Translations under genes and position numbers: made by a program
Source: Pseudomonas psychrophila
GTDB taxonomy: Bacteria; Pseudomonadota; Gammaproteobacteria; Pseudomonadales; Pseudomonadaceae
Direction of reading: 5' to 3'
Assembly (NCBI RefSeq): GCF_001043005.1
Contig: NZ_JYKZ01000003.1
Coordinates: 1-64,000, forward strand
DNA: 64,000 bases
Shown: positions 27,815 through 35,756 of the stretch, piece after piece
How positions within the stretch are numbered: position 1 is the stretch's first letter
How the letters are laid out: every line of letters starts with the position of its first letter
Notes under the pieces: generated by a model
Databases searched by the model: none
What the model was told of the DNA's origin: nothing
What the model saw: the letters and a program-made list of their open reading frames with translations, nothing else

Positions 27815-28728
27815 GCCGTTTACTGATTAAGGCCAGCACCCCGTTGTGTCTGTTGCAAGACTGCGGGCGGTTTGGCGTGCGGCATTTGGGCGTGACCCAG
27901 GGCGGTGCCGCGGACTGGCTGTCGATGGCGTGGGCAAACTGGCTATTGGGTAATTCGCCGGATGCGGCTGTGATCGAAATCACCCTGGGTGGCTTGAGCC
28001 TTGTCGCGCAAGACGATTGCACTCTGGCACTGGCGGGCGCCGACCTTGCGGCCACTGTGGACGGTCAGGTGCTGAAGCCTTGGCGCAGTTTTGCCCTGAA
28101 ACAAGGCCAGACCCTGACATTAAGCCAGCCGCTGCTCGGTGCCCGGGCTTATCTGGCCGCTCCTGGGGGGATTGCAGCGCCTCAAGTATTGGGCAGCTGC
28201 GCCACTGTGGCCCGCGAACAACTGGGCGGACCGGACGGCTTTGGCCGTGGGTTGGCGGCAGGCGATGAACTGAGTTTTAACGGGCATGCGCAGCCGTTGC
28301 GCGAACTGGCCAGTGAGCAGCAACCCGTGTTCAGTCCCAACCCCGGGCTGGACGTGGTATTGGGGGCGCAAATCGGTGCCTTCAGTGGCCAAAGTACGTT
28401 TGATGCCTTCAACAGCCCGTGGACACTGGACACCCGTGCCGATCGCATGGGCATCCGTTTACTGGGCCCCGCACTGGTCTATCAAGGTGCACCGATGATT
28501 TCAGAAGGGATACCGCTGGGCGCGATTCAAGTACCGCCCGATGGTCAGCCGATTGTGCTGCTCAACGATCGCCAGACCATTGGGGGTTACCCGCGACTGG
28601 GGGCATTGACGCCATTGGCGCTGGCGCGACTGGCCCAGTGCTTGCCGGGGGAGGGCGTGGCCCTGCGCCCGACCACGCAAGAGGCTGCGCAGCGTCAGAT
28701 GGTGGGGTTTATGCAACGGTTCGGCTGA
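27811..28728 (+). CDS. pxpC: 5-oxoprolinase subunit PxpC (KipA-like)
   Basis: A 305-residue biotin-dependent carboxyltransferase-like protein. Conserved motifs are LLQDCGRFGVRHLGVTQGGA and DRMGIRLLGP. It is the third subunit of 5-oxoprolinase. The gene ends 5 bases before the large inverted-repeat element at 28734. Confidence 0.95.
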   Translation: MSRLLIKASTPLCLLQDCGRFGVRHLGVTQGGAADWLSMAWANWLLGNSPDAAVIEITLGGLSLVAQDDCTLALAGADLAATVDGQVLKPWRSFALKQGQTLTLSQPLLGARAYLAAPGGIAAPQVLGSCATVAREQLGGPDGFGRGLAAGDELSFNGHAQPLRELASEQQPVFSPNPGLDVVLGAQIGAFSGQSTFDAFNSPWTLDTRADRMGIRLLGPALVYQGAPMISEGIPLGAIQVPPDGQPIVLLNDRQTIGGYPRLGALTPLALARLAQCLPGEGVALRPTTQEAAQRQMVGFMQRFG

Positions 28729-28733
28729 ATCAC

Positions 28734-29091
28734 TTTGTAGATACTCTGTTCCAGGTCAAGCCCCAGTGGGAGCGAGCCTGCTCGCGAAGATCATTCGCGA
28801 GCAGGCTCGCTCCCACGCTTGAAGTATCTCTGTAGCCGCTGCGCTGCGCTGCCCATCGCAGCCTGCGGCAGCGGCTTGTATGTTGGCGCTAAACCGTTTT
28901 TCGTAGGGTTCTGTGACGTCTGCGATGCATTTTGCTTTTGCTGGAGCCACACGAATGTCCAGACGACGCGAATGCCCAAGACAGTGCCGGAGTGAGGGAA
29001 CCACCGAGCCTGGGCGAGGCGGCCTACAGGCCGACCTGTTTAGCGAAGCACATTTCTCTAAACAGGCCGGTTGGCAACAGAGTATCTACAA
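28734..29091. repeat. 358-bp element with 16-bp terminal inverted repeats, containing a REPIN
   Basis: The left end TTTGTAGATACTCTGTT and the right end AACAGAGTATCTACAA are perfect inverted repeats over 16 bases. Inside are a family A REPIN (28766-28816), a second hairpin pair CCTGTTTAG / CTAAACAGG near 29035-29065, and CGGCCTACAGGCCG just before it. It fills the whole gap between the convergent pxpC and VWA genes. No coding frame stands out. It may be a MITE-like element or a bidirectional 3' structure. Confidence 0.6.
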
Positions 29092-29097
29092 GGTTCA

Positions 29098-30276
29098 TTA
29101 CTTCGCCAAAAACCGCATCCCGTCTCCCAGCCCCTCAAGGGTCAGCGGGTACATACGGTCTTCTATCAGGTCACGCACGATCCCGATCGAGGCCGTGTAG
29201 TTCCACGTGTCCTTGGGATACGGGTTGATCCAGACCAGTTTTTTGTACTTCTCCATAAAACGCTGCATCCACGTGTAACCCGGCTCTTCGTTCCAGTGCT
29301 CGACACTGCCCCCGGCGTGGGTGATTTCGTATGGCCCCATCGCTGCGTCGCCGATAAAAATCACTTTGTAATCGGCCCCGTACTTGTTCAGCAGATCCTG
29401 GGTCGAGATGCGCTCAACCTGGCGGCGCTGGTTGTTCTTCCACACCGACTCATAAATGAAGTTGTGAAAGTAGTAGTACTCCAGATGCTTGAACTCGGTC
29501 TTGCAGGCCGAAAACAACTCTTCGCAGATCTTCACATGGGAGTCCATCGAGCCGCCGATGTCGAACAGCAACAGCAGCTTGATGTTGTTGCGCCGTTCGG
29601 GGCGCATCTGAATGTTCAGCAGGCCAGCGTCCCGTGCGGTGTGGTCGATGGTGCTGTCGATATCCAGCTCCTGCGCCGCGCCCTGGCGGGCAAACTTGCG
29701 CAGGCGCCGCAACGCGACCTTGATATTGCGCGTGCCCAGCTCGACCTGATCGTCGAGGTTCTTGTACTCGCGCTGTTCCCAGACTTTGGCGGCCTTGCCC
29801 TGTCGCGCACCCGCATCCCCCACGCGTATGCCCTCAGGGTGATAGCCACCCGAACCGAACGGGCTGGTGCCGCCCGTGCCGATCCATTTGTTGCCACCGG
29901 CATGGCGTTCCTTTTGTTCCTCAAGACGTTGCTTGAATGCCTCGATCAGCTTGTCCAGCCCGCCCAGGGACTGGAGTTGCGCGCGGTCCTCGTCGCTCAG
30001 CGAGCGCTCGAACTCCTTGCGCAGCCAGTCTTCGGGGATCAGGGCCTCAAGGTGCTCGTTGAGGTTTTGCAAGCCATTGAAGTAGGCGCCAAAGGCCCGG
30101 TCGAACTTGTCGAAATGGCGTTCGTCCTTCACCAGAATCGTACGCGCCAGGTAATAAAACTCGTCCATGTCGGCGAAGGTCACGCGGTTTTTCAGGGCGT
30201 TGATCAGGTCCAGCAGCTCACGCACTGAAACCGGCACCTTGGCCGCACGCATTTCATTGAACAGATTAAGCAGCAT
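29098..30276 (-). CDS. VWA domain protein (CoxE-like)
   Basis: A 392-residue protein with a helical N-terminal part and a C-terminal von Willebrand A domain. The MIDAS motif reads LLLLFDIGGSMD: the first Ser of DxSxS is replaced by Gly. It lies 21 bases after a MoxR ATPase gene on the same strand, a common MoxR/VWA chaperone-like pair. Substrate unknown. The start ATG follows AAGG. Confidence 0.85.
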   Translation of the reverse strand: MLLNLFNEMRAAKVPVSVRELLDLINALKNRVTFADMDEFYYLARTILVKDERHFDKFDRAFGAYFNGLQNLNEHLEALIPEDWLRKEFERSLSDEDRAQLQSLGGLDKLIEAFKQRLEEQKERHAGGNKWIGTGGTSPFGSGGYHPEGIRVGDAGARQGKAAKVWEQREYKNLDDQVELGTRNIKVALRRLRKFARQGAAQELDIDSTIDHTARDAGLLNIQMRPERRNNIKLLLLFDIGGSMDSHVKICEELFSACKTEFKHLEYYYFHNFIYESVWKNNQRRQVERISTQDLLNKYGADYKVIFIGDAAMGPYEITHAGGSVEHWNEEPGYTWMQRFMEKYKKLVWINPYPKDTWNYTASIGIVRDLIEDRMYPLTLEGLGDGMRFLAK

Positions 30277-30297
30277 GCTTATCGCCTTCTTGAAAAA

Positions 30298-31143
30298 TCA
30301 GCGATTGGGGCGACGGCTCATAAACGCCAGGCGCTCAAGCAATTGCACGTCCTGCTCGTTTTTCACCAGCGCACCGGCCAGGGGCGGAATGGCCTTGGTC
30401 GGATCGCGTTCGCGTAATACCGCTTCGCCGATATTGTCGGCCATCAGCAACTTGAGCCAATCCACCAGCTCTGAGGTCGAAGGTTTTTTCTTCAAGCCAG
30501 GCACTTTGCGTACGTCGAAAAAGACGTCCAGGGCTTCGCTGACCAGCTCTTTCTTGATGTTCGGGAAGTGAACATCGACGATTTTTTGCAGCGTGGTGCG
30601 ATCCGGGAAGTTGATGTAGTGGAAGAAGCAGCGCCGCAAGAAAGCGTCCGGCAGCTCTTTTTCATTATTGGAGGTAATGATGATGATCGGGCGCACCTTG
30701 GCCTTGATCGTTTCATCCGTCTCGTAAACGTAGAACTCCATCTTGTCGAGTTCTTGCAGCAAGTCGTTGGGGAACTCGATGTCGGCCTTGTCGATTTCGT
30801 CGATCAGCAGGATGACCCGCTCTTGGGCCTCGAAGGCTTCCCACAACTTGCCCTTTTTCAGGTAATTGCGAACATCGTGCACCTTGTCGACGCCCAGTTG
30901 CGAGTCGCGCAGGCGGCTGACAGCGTCGTACTCATACAGGCCCTGATGGGCCTTGGTCGTGGACTTGATATGCCAGGTGATCAGCTTGCAGCCAAAGGAT
31001 TCAGCCAGTTGCTCGGCCAGCATGGTCTTGCCGGTACCAGGCTCGCCCTTGACCAACAGTGGGCGCTCCAGGGTGATAGCTGCGTTGACCGCCAGCTTCA
31101 GGTCATCGGTGGCCACATAGGCGCGAGTGCCTTCAAACTTCAT
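30298..31143 (-). CDS. MoxR-family AAA+ ATPase
   Basis: A 281-residue AAA+ ATPase. Walker A is KGEPGTGKTM, Walker B LLIDEIDKAD, sensor 1 IIITSNNEKELP, and an Arg finger lies in DAFLRRCFF. MoxR ATPases act with VWA proteins to assemble or insert metal cofactors. It is upstream of the VWA gene in an operon. GAGGA precedes the ATG. It is divergent from cysK. Confidence 0.92.
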   Translation of the reverse strand: MKFEGTRAYVATDDLKLAVNAAITLERPLLVKGEPGTGKTMLAEQLAESFGCKLITWHIKSTTKAHQGLYEYDAVSRLRDSQLGVDKVHDVRNYLKKGKLWEAFEAQERVILLIDEIDKADIEFPNDLLQELDKMEFYVYETDETIKAKVRPIIIITSNNEKELPDAFLRRCFFHYINFPDRTTLQKIVDVHFPNIKKELVSEALDVFFDVRKVPGLKKKPSTSELVDWLKLLMADNIGEAVLRERDPTKAIPPLAGALVKNEQDVQLLERLAFMSRRPNR

Positions 31144-31204
31144 TTGCTATTCCTCAAACCATGACCCGGGCCCTGCAAGGGGCAGGGCGGGAGAACTGAA
31201 AAGT

Positions 31205-31339
31205 ATGTCCGACTATAACGCGCCGCCCGCCGAACTTGAACGCAGACGCACCATTCAGTCTCTGAATGAAGCGTCACGTCATGACTGGACGCATGGGAAC
31301 GTGAGGCCTACCCTTGGGATCTTCCCAAAAGGTGCATAA
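31205..31339 (+). CDS. small open frame upstream of cysK (44 codons)
   Basis: A 44-residue frame beginning [17 protein letters not shown] and ending [11 protein letters not shown], stopping 10 bases before cysK. A weak GGAG lies 11 bases upstream. The peptide is well composed but contains the rare AGA and AGG codons and has no recognisable domain. It could be real, a cysK leader, or chance. Confidence 0.3.
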   Translation: MSDYNAPPAELERRRTIQSLNEASRHDWTHGNVRPTLGIFPKGA

Positions 31340-31349
31340 GGACCCCGCC

Positions 31350-32324
31350 ATGAGCCGCATTTTTGCAGATAACGCCCAATCCATCGGTAACACGCCTTTA
31401 GTGCAGATCAACAGCATTGCACCGCGTGGCGTGACTATCCTGGCCAAGATCGAAGGCCGTAACCCGGGCTATTCGGTGAAGTGCCGGATCGGCGCCAACA
31501 TGATCTGGGATGCCGAAAGCCGGGGCTTGCTCAAACCGGGTATGACCATCATCGAGCCGACCTCGGGCAACACCGGTATCGGCCTGGCGTTTGTGGCGGC
31601 GGCGCGGGGTTATAAAATGGTGTTGACCATGCCTTCGTCGATGAGCATCGAGCGGCGCAAAGTGCTCAAGGCGCTGGGCGCCGAGTTGGTGCTGACGGAG
31701 CCCGCGAAGGGCATGAAAGGCGCCATCGAAAAGGCCACCGAGATCCAGGCCAGCGATCCCGCGCAATACTATATGCCACAACAATTCGAAAACCCGGCCA
31801 ACCCGGCGATTCACGAGAAGACCACCGGCCCGGAAATCTGGAACGACACCGATGGCGGGGTTGATGTGCTGGTTTCTGGCGTCGGTACCGGCGGTACGAT
31901 TACCGGCGTTTCGCGCTATATCAAACACACCCAGGGCAAGCCGATCCTGTCGGTTGCGGTCGAGCCTATCACCTCGCCGGTGATCACTCAGTCGCTGGCA
32001 GGGGAAGAAATCAAACCTTCTCCCCACAAGATCCAGGGCATCGGCGCCGGTTTTGTACCGAAAAACCTCGACCTGTCGATCCTCGACAAAGTTGAACTGG
32101 TCAGCGATGACGAGTCCAAGGCCATGGCCCTGCGCCTGATGCAGGAAGAGGGCATTTTGTGCGGTATCTCCAGTGGCGCGGCCATGGCCGTGGCGGTACG
32201 TCTGGCAGAGACCCCGGAAATGCAAGGCAAAACCATCGTCGTGATCCTCCCCGACTCGGGTGAGCGCTACTTGTCGAGCTTTCTGTTCAGCGACATGTTC
32301 AGCGAACAGGAGCTGCACCAGTAA
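31350..32324 (+). CDS. cysK: cysteine synthase A
   Basis: A 324-residue PLP enzyme that makes cysteine from O-acetylserine and sulfide. The PLP lysine is Lys44 in NPGYSVKCR, and TSGNTGIGL binds the substrate. AAGGA lies 7 bases before the ATG at 31350. A typical CysK rather than CysM by its [14 protein letters not shown] segment. A terminator hairpin follows it. Confidence 0.93.
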   Translation: MSRIFADNAQSIGNTPLVQINSIAPRGVTILAKIEGRNPGYSVKCRIGANMIWDAESRGLLKPGMTIIEPTSGNTGIGLAFVAAARGYKMVLTMPSSMSIERRKVLKALGAELVLTEPAKGMKGAIEKATEIQASDPAQYYMPQQFENPANPAIHEKTTGPEIWNDTDGGVDVLVSGVGTGGTITGVSRYIKHTQGKPILSVAVEPITSPVITQSLAGEEIKPSPHKIQGIGAGFVPKNLDLSILDKVELVSDDESKAMALRLMQEEGILCGISSGAAMAVAVRLAETPEMQGKTIVVILPDSGERYLSSFLFSDMFSEQELHQ

Positions 32325-32334
32325 CACACTACGC

Positions 32335-32366
32335 TGTAGCCGCTTGCGCCAGCGGCTACAGTTTTT
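32335..32366 (+). terminator. terminator after cysK
   Basis: Stem TGTAGCCGCT / AGCGGCTACA with a 6-base loop (TGCGCC), followed by GTTTTT. The stem also resembles a family B REP. Confidence 0.8.
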
Positions 32367-32540
32367 GGCTGACCCACATCAAGCCTCTTTCTCACGGCTT
32401 ATGCTAAAAAAGCGCTGTTACGTATTACTTAAGACTGATTGTTGGAATACGCGGGTTTTGTCCTGCGCCGGTAGTGTTTATCATGGCCGGCTGCCACGTC
32501 GGGCTATTGGTGCCGCACGGTATTTTCGAGGAGTTGTTGC

Positions 32541-33479
32541 ATGACCTTATCCTTCGCCATCAAGGCCGGGCTCATACTGCTGTTTGTCGGCAGCATCCTT
32601 TACGTGCATTTTCGCGGCAAGGCACGGTTGCCGGTGTTACGTCAGTTCGTCAACCACTCAGCGTTCTTTGCACCCTACAACGCCTTGATGTACCTGTTCT
32701 CCGGCGTGCCGTCCAAGCCGTACCTGGACCGCAGCAAGTTTCCCGAGCTGGATGTCCTCAAGGACAACTGGCAAGCGATCCGCGAAGAAGCCATGCATCT
32801 GTTCGATGAAGGCTATATTCGCGCCGCAGAAAAAAACAACGACGCCGGCTTTGGCTCGTTCTTCAAAAAAGGCTGGAAGCGTTTTTACCTCAAGTGGTAC
32901 GACAAAGCGCTGCCATCGGCCGAGTTGCTGTGCCCGAAAACCGTTGAGCTGGTCAACAGCATCCCCAATGTCAAAGGCGCAATGTTTGCCTTGCTGCCGG
33001 GCGGCAGTCACCTCAATCCGCACCGTGACCCGTTTGCCGGATCGCTGCGTTATCACCTGGGGCTGTCGACTCCCAACTCGGATGCCTGCCGTATTTTCGT
33101 CGATGGCGAGGAGTACGCATGGCGCGATGGTGAAGACGTGATGTTCGACGAGACCTATGTGCATTGGGTCAAGAATGAAACCGACATCACTCGGGTCATC
33201 CTGTTTTGCGATATCGAACGACCGCTCTCCAGCCCCTTCATGACCCGCGTCAACCGCTGGGTCAGCGCACAACTGGGCAAAGCCACGGCGCCGCAGAACC
33301 TCGATGACGAGCGCGTAGGCGGGATCAACAAGGCCTATGCCTGGAGCAAAACCTTCAGCGACCGCTTCAGCGGCGTGGTCAAGCAGTGGAAGCGCCGTAA
33401 TCCCAAGCTGTACCGCATCGCCCGCCCGATCCTGGCCGTGCTGGTGCTGGTAGTGCTATGGCGGTGGTTGTTCGGTTAA
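32541..33479 (+). CDS. lpxO: lipid A 2-hydroxylase (aspartyl/asparaginyl beta-hydroxylase family)
   Basis: A 312-residue Fe(II)/2-oxoglutarate oxygenase anchored by an N-terminal membrane helix (about 3-22) and with a hydrophobic C-terminal tail. The metal-binding HLNPHRDPF and the distal His in DETYVHWV match the family. LpxO hydroxylates a lipid A acyl chain at C2 in the inner membrane. A strong GAGGAG precedes the ATG. Confidence 0.85.
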   Translation: MTLSFAIKAGLILLFVGSILYVHFRGKARLPVLRQFVNHSAFFAPYNALMYLFSGVPSKPYLDRSKFPELDVLKDNWQAIREEAMHLFDEGYIRAAEKNNDAGFGSFFKKGWKRFYLKWYDKALPSAELLCPKTVELVNSIPNVKGAMFALLPGGSHLNPHRDPFAGSLRYHLGLSTPNSDACRIFVDGEEYAWRDGEDVMFDETYVHWVKNETDITRVILFCDIERPLSSPFMTRVNRWVSAQLGKATAPQNLDDERVGGINKAYAWSKTFSDRFSGVVKQWKRRNPKLYRIARPILAVLVLVVLWRWLFG

Positions 33480-33548
33480 GTCGTTGCAATTTGTATCGGG
33501 CGCTGGTTATAGTCGGCGCTCGTTAATCCTCTTCAAAAAGATCAGCCC

Positions 33549-33710
33549 ATGCCGGTTTCCTTTGCACATAGCGTCGTCGATTCAGCAGTCACTGCTGGCG
33601 TCGTGCCGTGCGGGAACCAACAGCCTGCGCAGATCAGTCACTACCCCCCTCCTGTCAGCCGCACTGTGGCGTACGTCGCCGTATCGCCACCGGGTGTTGT
33701 TGCGGGCTGA
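33549..33710 (+). CDS. candidate leader peptide with polyproline motifs (53 codons)
   Basis: A 53-residue frame from ATG at 33549 to TGA at 33710 reads like a real peptide, with HYPPPV (31-36) and SPPGVVAG at the end. Polyproline runs are known to slow ribosomes without EF-P. It lacks a strong ribosome-binding site, has no recognised domain and is followed by a terminator-like hairpin before the DMT transporter. A regulatory leader is inference. Confidence 0.45.
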   Translation: MPVSFAHSVVDSAVTAGVVPCGNQQPAQISHYPPPVSRTVAYVAVSPPGVVAG

Positions 33711-33736
33711 GCTGATCGTTCGGCTGCCCGTACCCG

Positions 33737-33783
33737 TCTAAAAAACCATTGAACTTCAGCTTCGGCTGAGTCGGCTTTTTTGG
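33737..33783 (+). promoter_or_regulatory. terminator-like hairpin ahead of a DMT transporter
   Basis: TCAGC-TTCG-GCTGA with a UUCG loop, enclosed by AAAAAACC on the left and GGCTTTTTT on the right, so the full structure resembles an intrinsic terminator with six T. TTCGGCTG also occurs at 33719-33726, giving an alternative pairing. Placed between the leader ORF and the transporter start. Confidence 0.5.
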
Positions 33784-33803
33784 CCTGATGACAGGTGCTT
33801 TCC

Positions 33804-34667
33804 ATGTTTTTGATTTCTAAAGAGTCCGCGATGGCGGCTGCTTCCACGTGTCTGTTCGTACTGCTGTGGAGCAGCGGTGCGATTTTCTCCAAGTGGGGGC
33901 TGGCTCACGCCTCGCCCTTTGCCTTTTTGTTGATGCGTTTCGCCATCGCCCTGATGGCATTGGTGCTGATCATTCCGTTGATGAAGTTTCAGATGCCCCG
34001 TGGCGTCAGGGCGATCAGTTATGCCATGGCTACGGGTGTGGTGTTGCTGGCCGCTTACCAGATCTTTTATCTGCTGGCGCTGGACCTGAAAGTGACCCCC
34101 GGAGTGATGGCCACCGTTATGGGCGTGCAGCCGATTCTCACGGCTGTGATCATGGAGCGTAAACACTCCTTCAGCCGTTCCCTCGGGTTGTTGCTGGGGC
34201 TTGCCGGGCTGGTTCTGGTGGTGTACCAGAGCATCGGTCTGGCGGGTTTGTCGTGGGCCGGGATGTTGTTTGCCCTGTTGGCACTTGCCAGCATGACGGC
34301 AGGGACTTTGATGCAAAAACGCATCACCCAGAACCCGCTGGGCACGCTGCCGTTGCAATACCTTGCCGGTTTGCTGGTGTGCGCGGTGTTTGTGCCGTTC
34401 CAGCCGTTTCACTTCGAACACAGTGCGGGCTTTGTGGTGCCGGTGTTGTGGATGGGGCTGGTGGTGTCGGTGCTGGCAACCTTGCTGCTGTACCGGATGA
34501 TTGCCAGGGGCAATCTGGTCAACGTCACCAGCCTGTTCTATCTGGTTCCCGCCGTGACCGCGATCATGGACTACCTGTTTTTCGGCAATAAACTGGCAGC
34601 GTTAAGTGTGCTCGGGATGGCCATGATTATCGTCGGGCTGATGTTTGTGTTCCGTAAAACCCGCTGA
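33804..34667 (+). CDS. DMT superfamily transporter (EamA)
   Basis: A 287-residue EamA protein with about 10 helices in two repeats (LFVLLWSSGAIFSKWGLAHASP begins the first). The ATG at 33804 is used because an earlier in-frame GTG has no better site. EamA exporters move amino acids or metabolites across the inner membrane; substrate unknown. It is preceded by the leader ORF and hairpin and is convergent with another EamA gene. Confidence 0.85.
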   Translation: MFLISKESAMAAASTCLFVLLWSSGAIFSKWGLAHASPFAFLLMRFAIALMALVLIIPLMKFQMPRGVRAISYAMATGVVLLAAYQIFYLLALDLKVTPGVMATVMGVQPILTAVIMERKHSFSRSLGLLLGLAGLVLVVYQSIGLAGLSWAGMLFALLALASMTAGTLMQKRITQNPLGTLPLQYLAGLLVCAVFVPFQPFHFEHSAGFVVPVLWMGLVVSVLATLLLYRMIARGNLVNVTSLFYLVPAVTAIMDYLFFGNKLAALSVLGMAMIIVGLMFVFRKTR

Positions 34668-34678
34668 GTAAACCAAGA

Positions 34679-34715
34679 CCCGTAGCAGCCTTCGTACCTC
34701 GGCAGCTGCTACGGG
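34679..34715. repeat. family B REP hairpin between two DMT genes
   Basis: CCCGTAGCAG ... CTGCTACGGG stem between the two convergent EamA genes, without a T-tract. Confidence 0.75.
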
Positions 34716-34724
34716 TGGAAAGGC

Positions 34725-35618
34725 TCAGGCTGGTTGTCTGGCCGCAGGCTTGAGCACCAGCCACAGCGCCACAGCGATCAGCAGCCCGCCATACAGGTGG
34801 GCCATCGACAGCGGCTCACCCAGGAACAGCGCGCCCCATAGCACGCCAAACGGCGGGATCATGAACGTCACGGTCATGGATTTGACCGGGCCAATGCTGG
34901 TCAGTAAACGGAAGTACAGGATGTAGGCAAACGCCGTACACACCAGGCCCAGCCCCAGCAACGATAACCACACACTCATTCCGCCCCAGCTCACGGGTGG
35001 CTGATTCATCACGCTCAGCCCAAACAGCGGCAACAGGAACAGGGTTGCACCCAGCATGCTGCCCAGCGCCGAAAGCCGTGGGTCAAGACCGCCTTGCTGA
35101 TCCAGCCAGCGGCGCGCCAGAAAACCGGCAAAGCCATAAAAGGTGGTAGCCAGCAGGCAGGCGAGGGCGCCCATCAGCAAGTCCATATTGAAAGCAACTG
35201 GCCCGGCCCGGGTCAAAATACCGACACCGAGCAACCCCAGAAATACCCCGGCCATTTTGGTCAGGGTCAGTTTTTCGCTGAAAAACAGCCCGCCAATCAA
35301 CACGCCCATCAACGGGGTGGTCGCGTTGAAAATGGACGAGTAACCGGCAGGCAATACCTGAGCCGCCACTGAATAGAGGGTGGCCGGAACCCCGGAGTTG
35401 ATCACCCCCAGAATCAGAATGACCTTGAGCTTGCCACCGAAATCCCAGCGCACGCGCATCAGCGCCAGAATAACCACCAGGCCGGTAGCGGCGATGGAGA
35501 CCCGAAAGAATGCGGTAGGAATAGTCCCCAGTACTGGTGCAATGATCCGCATAAACAGAAAGCTGGCGCCCCAAATGCCTGCCAACGACAGCATGCGCAC
35601 CAAATCGACAAGTCTCAC
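34725..35618 (-). CDS. DMT superfamily transporter (EamA)
   Basis: A 297-residue EamA transporter with about 10 helices in two repeats; the N-terminal repeat begins MLSLAGIWGASFLFMRI and the second contains GLGLVCTAFAYILYFRLL. It is convergent with the preceding EamA gene, with a REP between, but sequence similarity between the two is low, so they are not a recent duplication. Substrate unknown. Confidence 0.85.
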   Translation of the reverse strand: MRLVDLVRMLSLAGIWGASFLFMRIIAPVLGTIPTAFFRVSIAATGLVVILALMRVRWDFGGKLKVILILGVINSGVPATLYSVAAQVLPAGYSSIFNATTPLMGVLIGGLFFSEKLTLTKMAGVFLGLLGVGILTRAGPVAFNMDLLMGALACLLATTFYGFAGFLARRWLDQQGGLDPRLSALGSMLGATLFLLPLFGLSVMNQPPVSWGGMSVWLSLLGLGLVCTAFAYILYFRLLTSIGPVKSMTVTFMIPPFGVLWGALFLGEPLSMAHLYGGLLIAVALWLVLKPAARQPA

Positions 35619-35756
35619 GGGATTTTCCTTACAAGGTTTAAGCCGCGCAGTGTAGGGGATGCTGCGCGCAAGGCAATGGTTGCGCCTGCTAACAATTGGC
35701 CACTAAGCTCAGGCGTGTAACAAAACCCTCACCGACAGCTGTGCAGAGGTTCCACC

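Larger units (their letters stand above)
33480..33803. other. intergenic region with candidate leader ORF and hairpin
   Basis: Contains a 53-codon frame (33549-33710) and a terminator-like hairpin (33737-33783); both are given separately. Nothing else recognised. Confidence 0.5.

Noticed and set aside
29071..30228. 385-codon open frame antisense to the VWA gene
   Set aside because: Shadow frame; VWA and MoxR motifs are on the minus strand.
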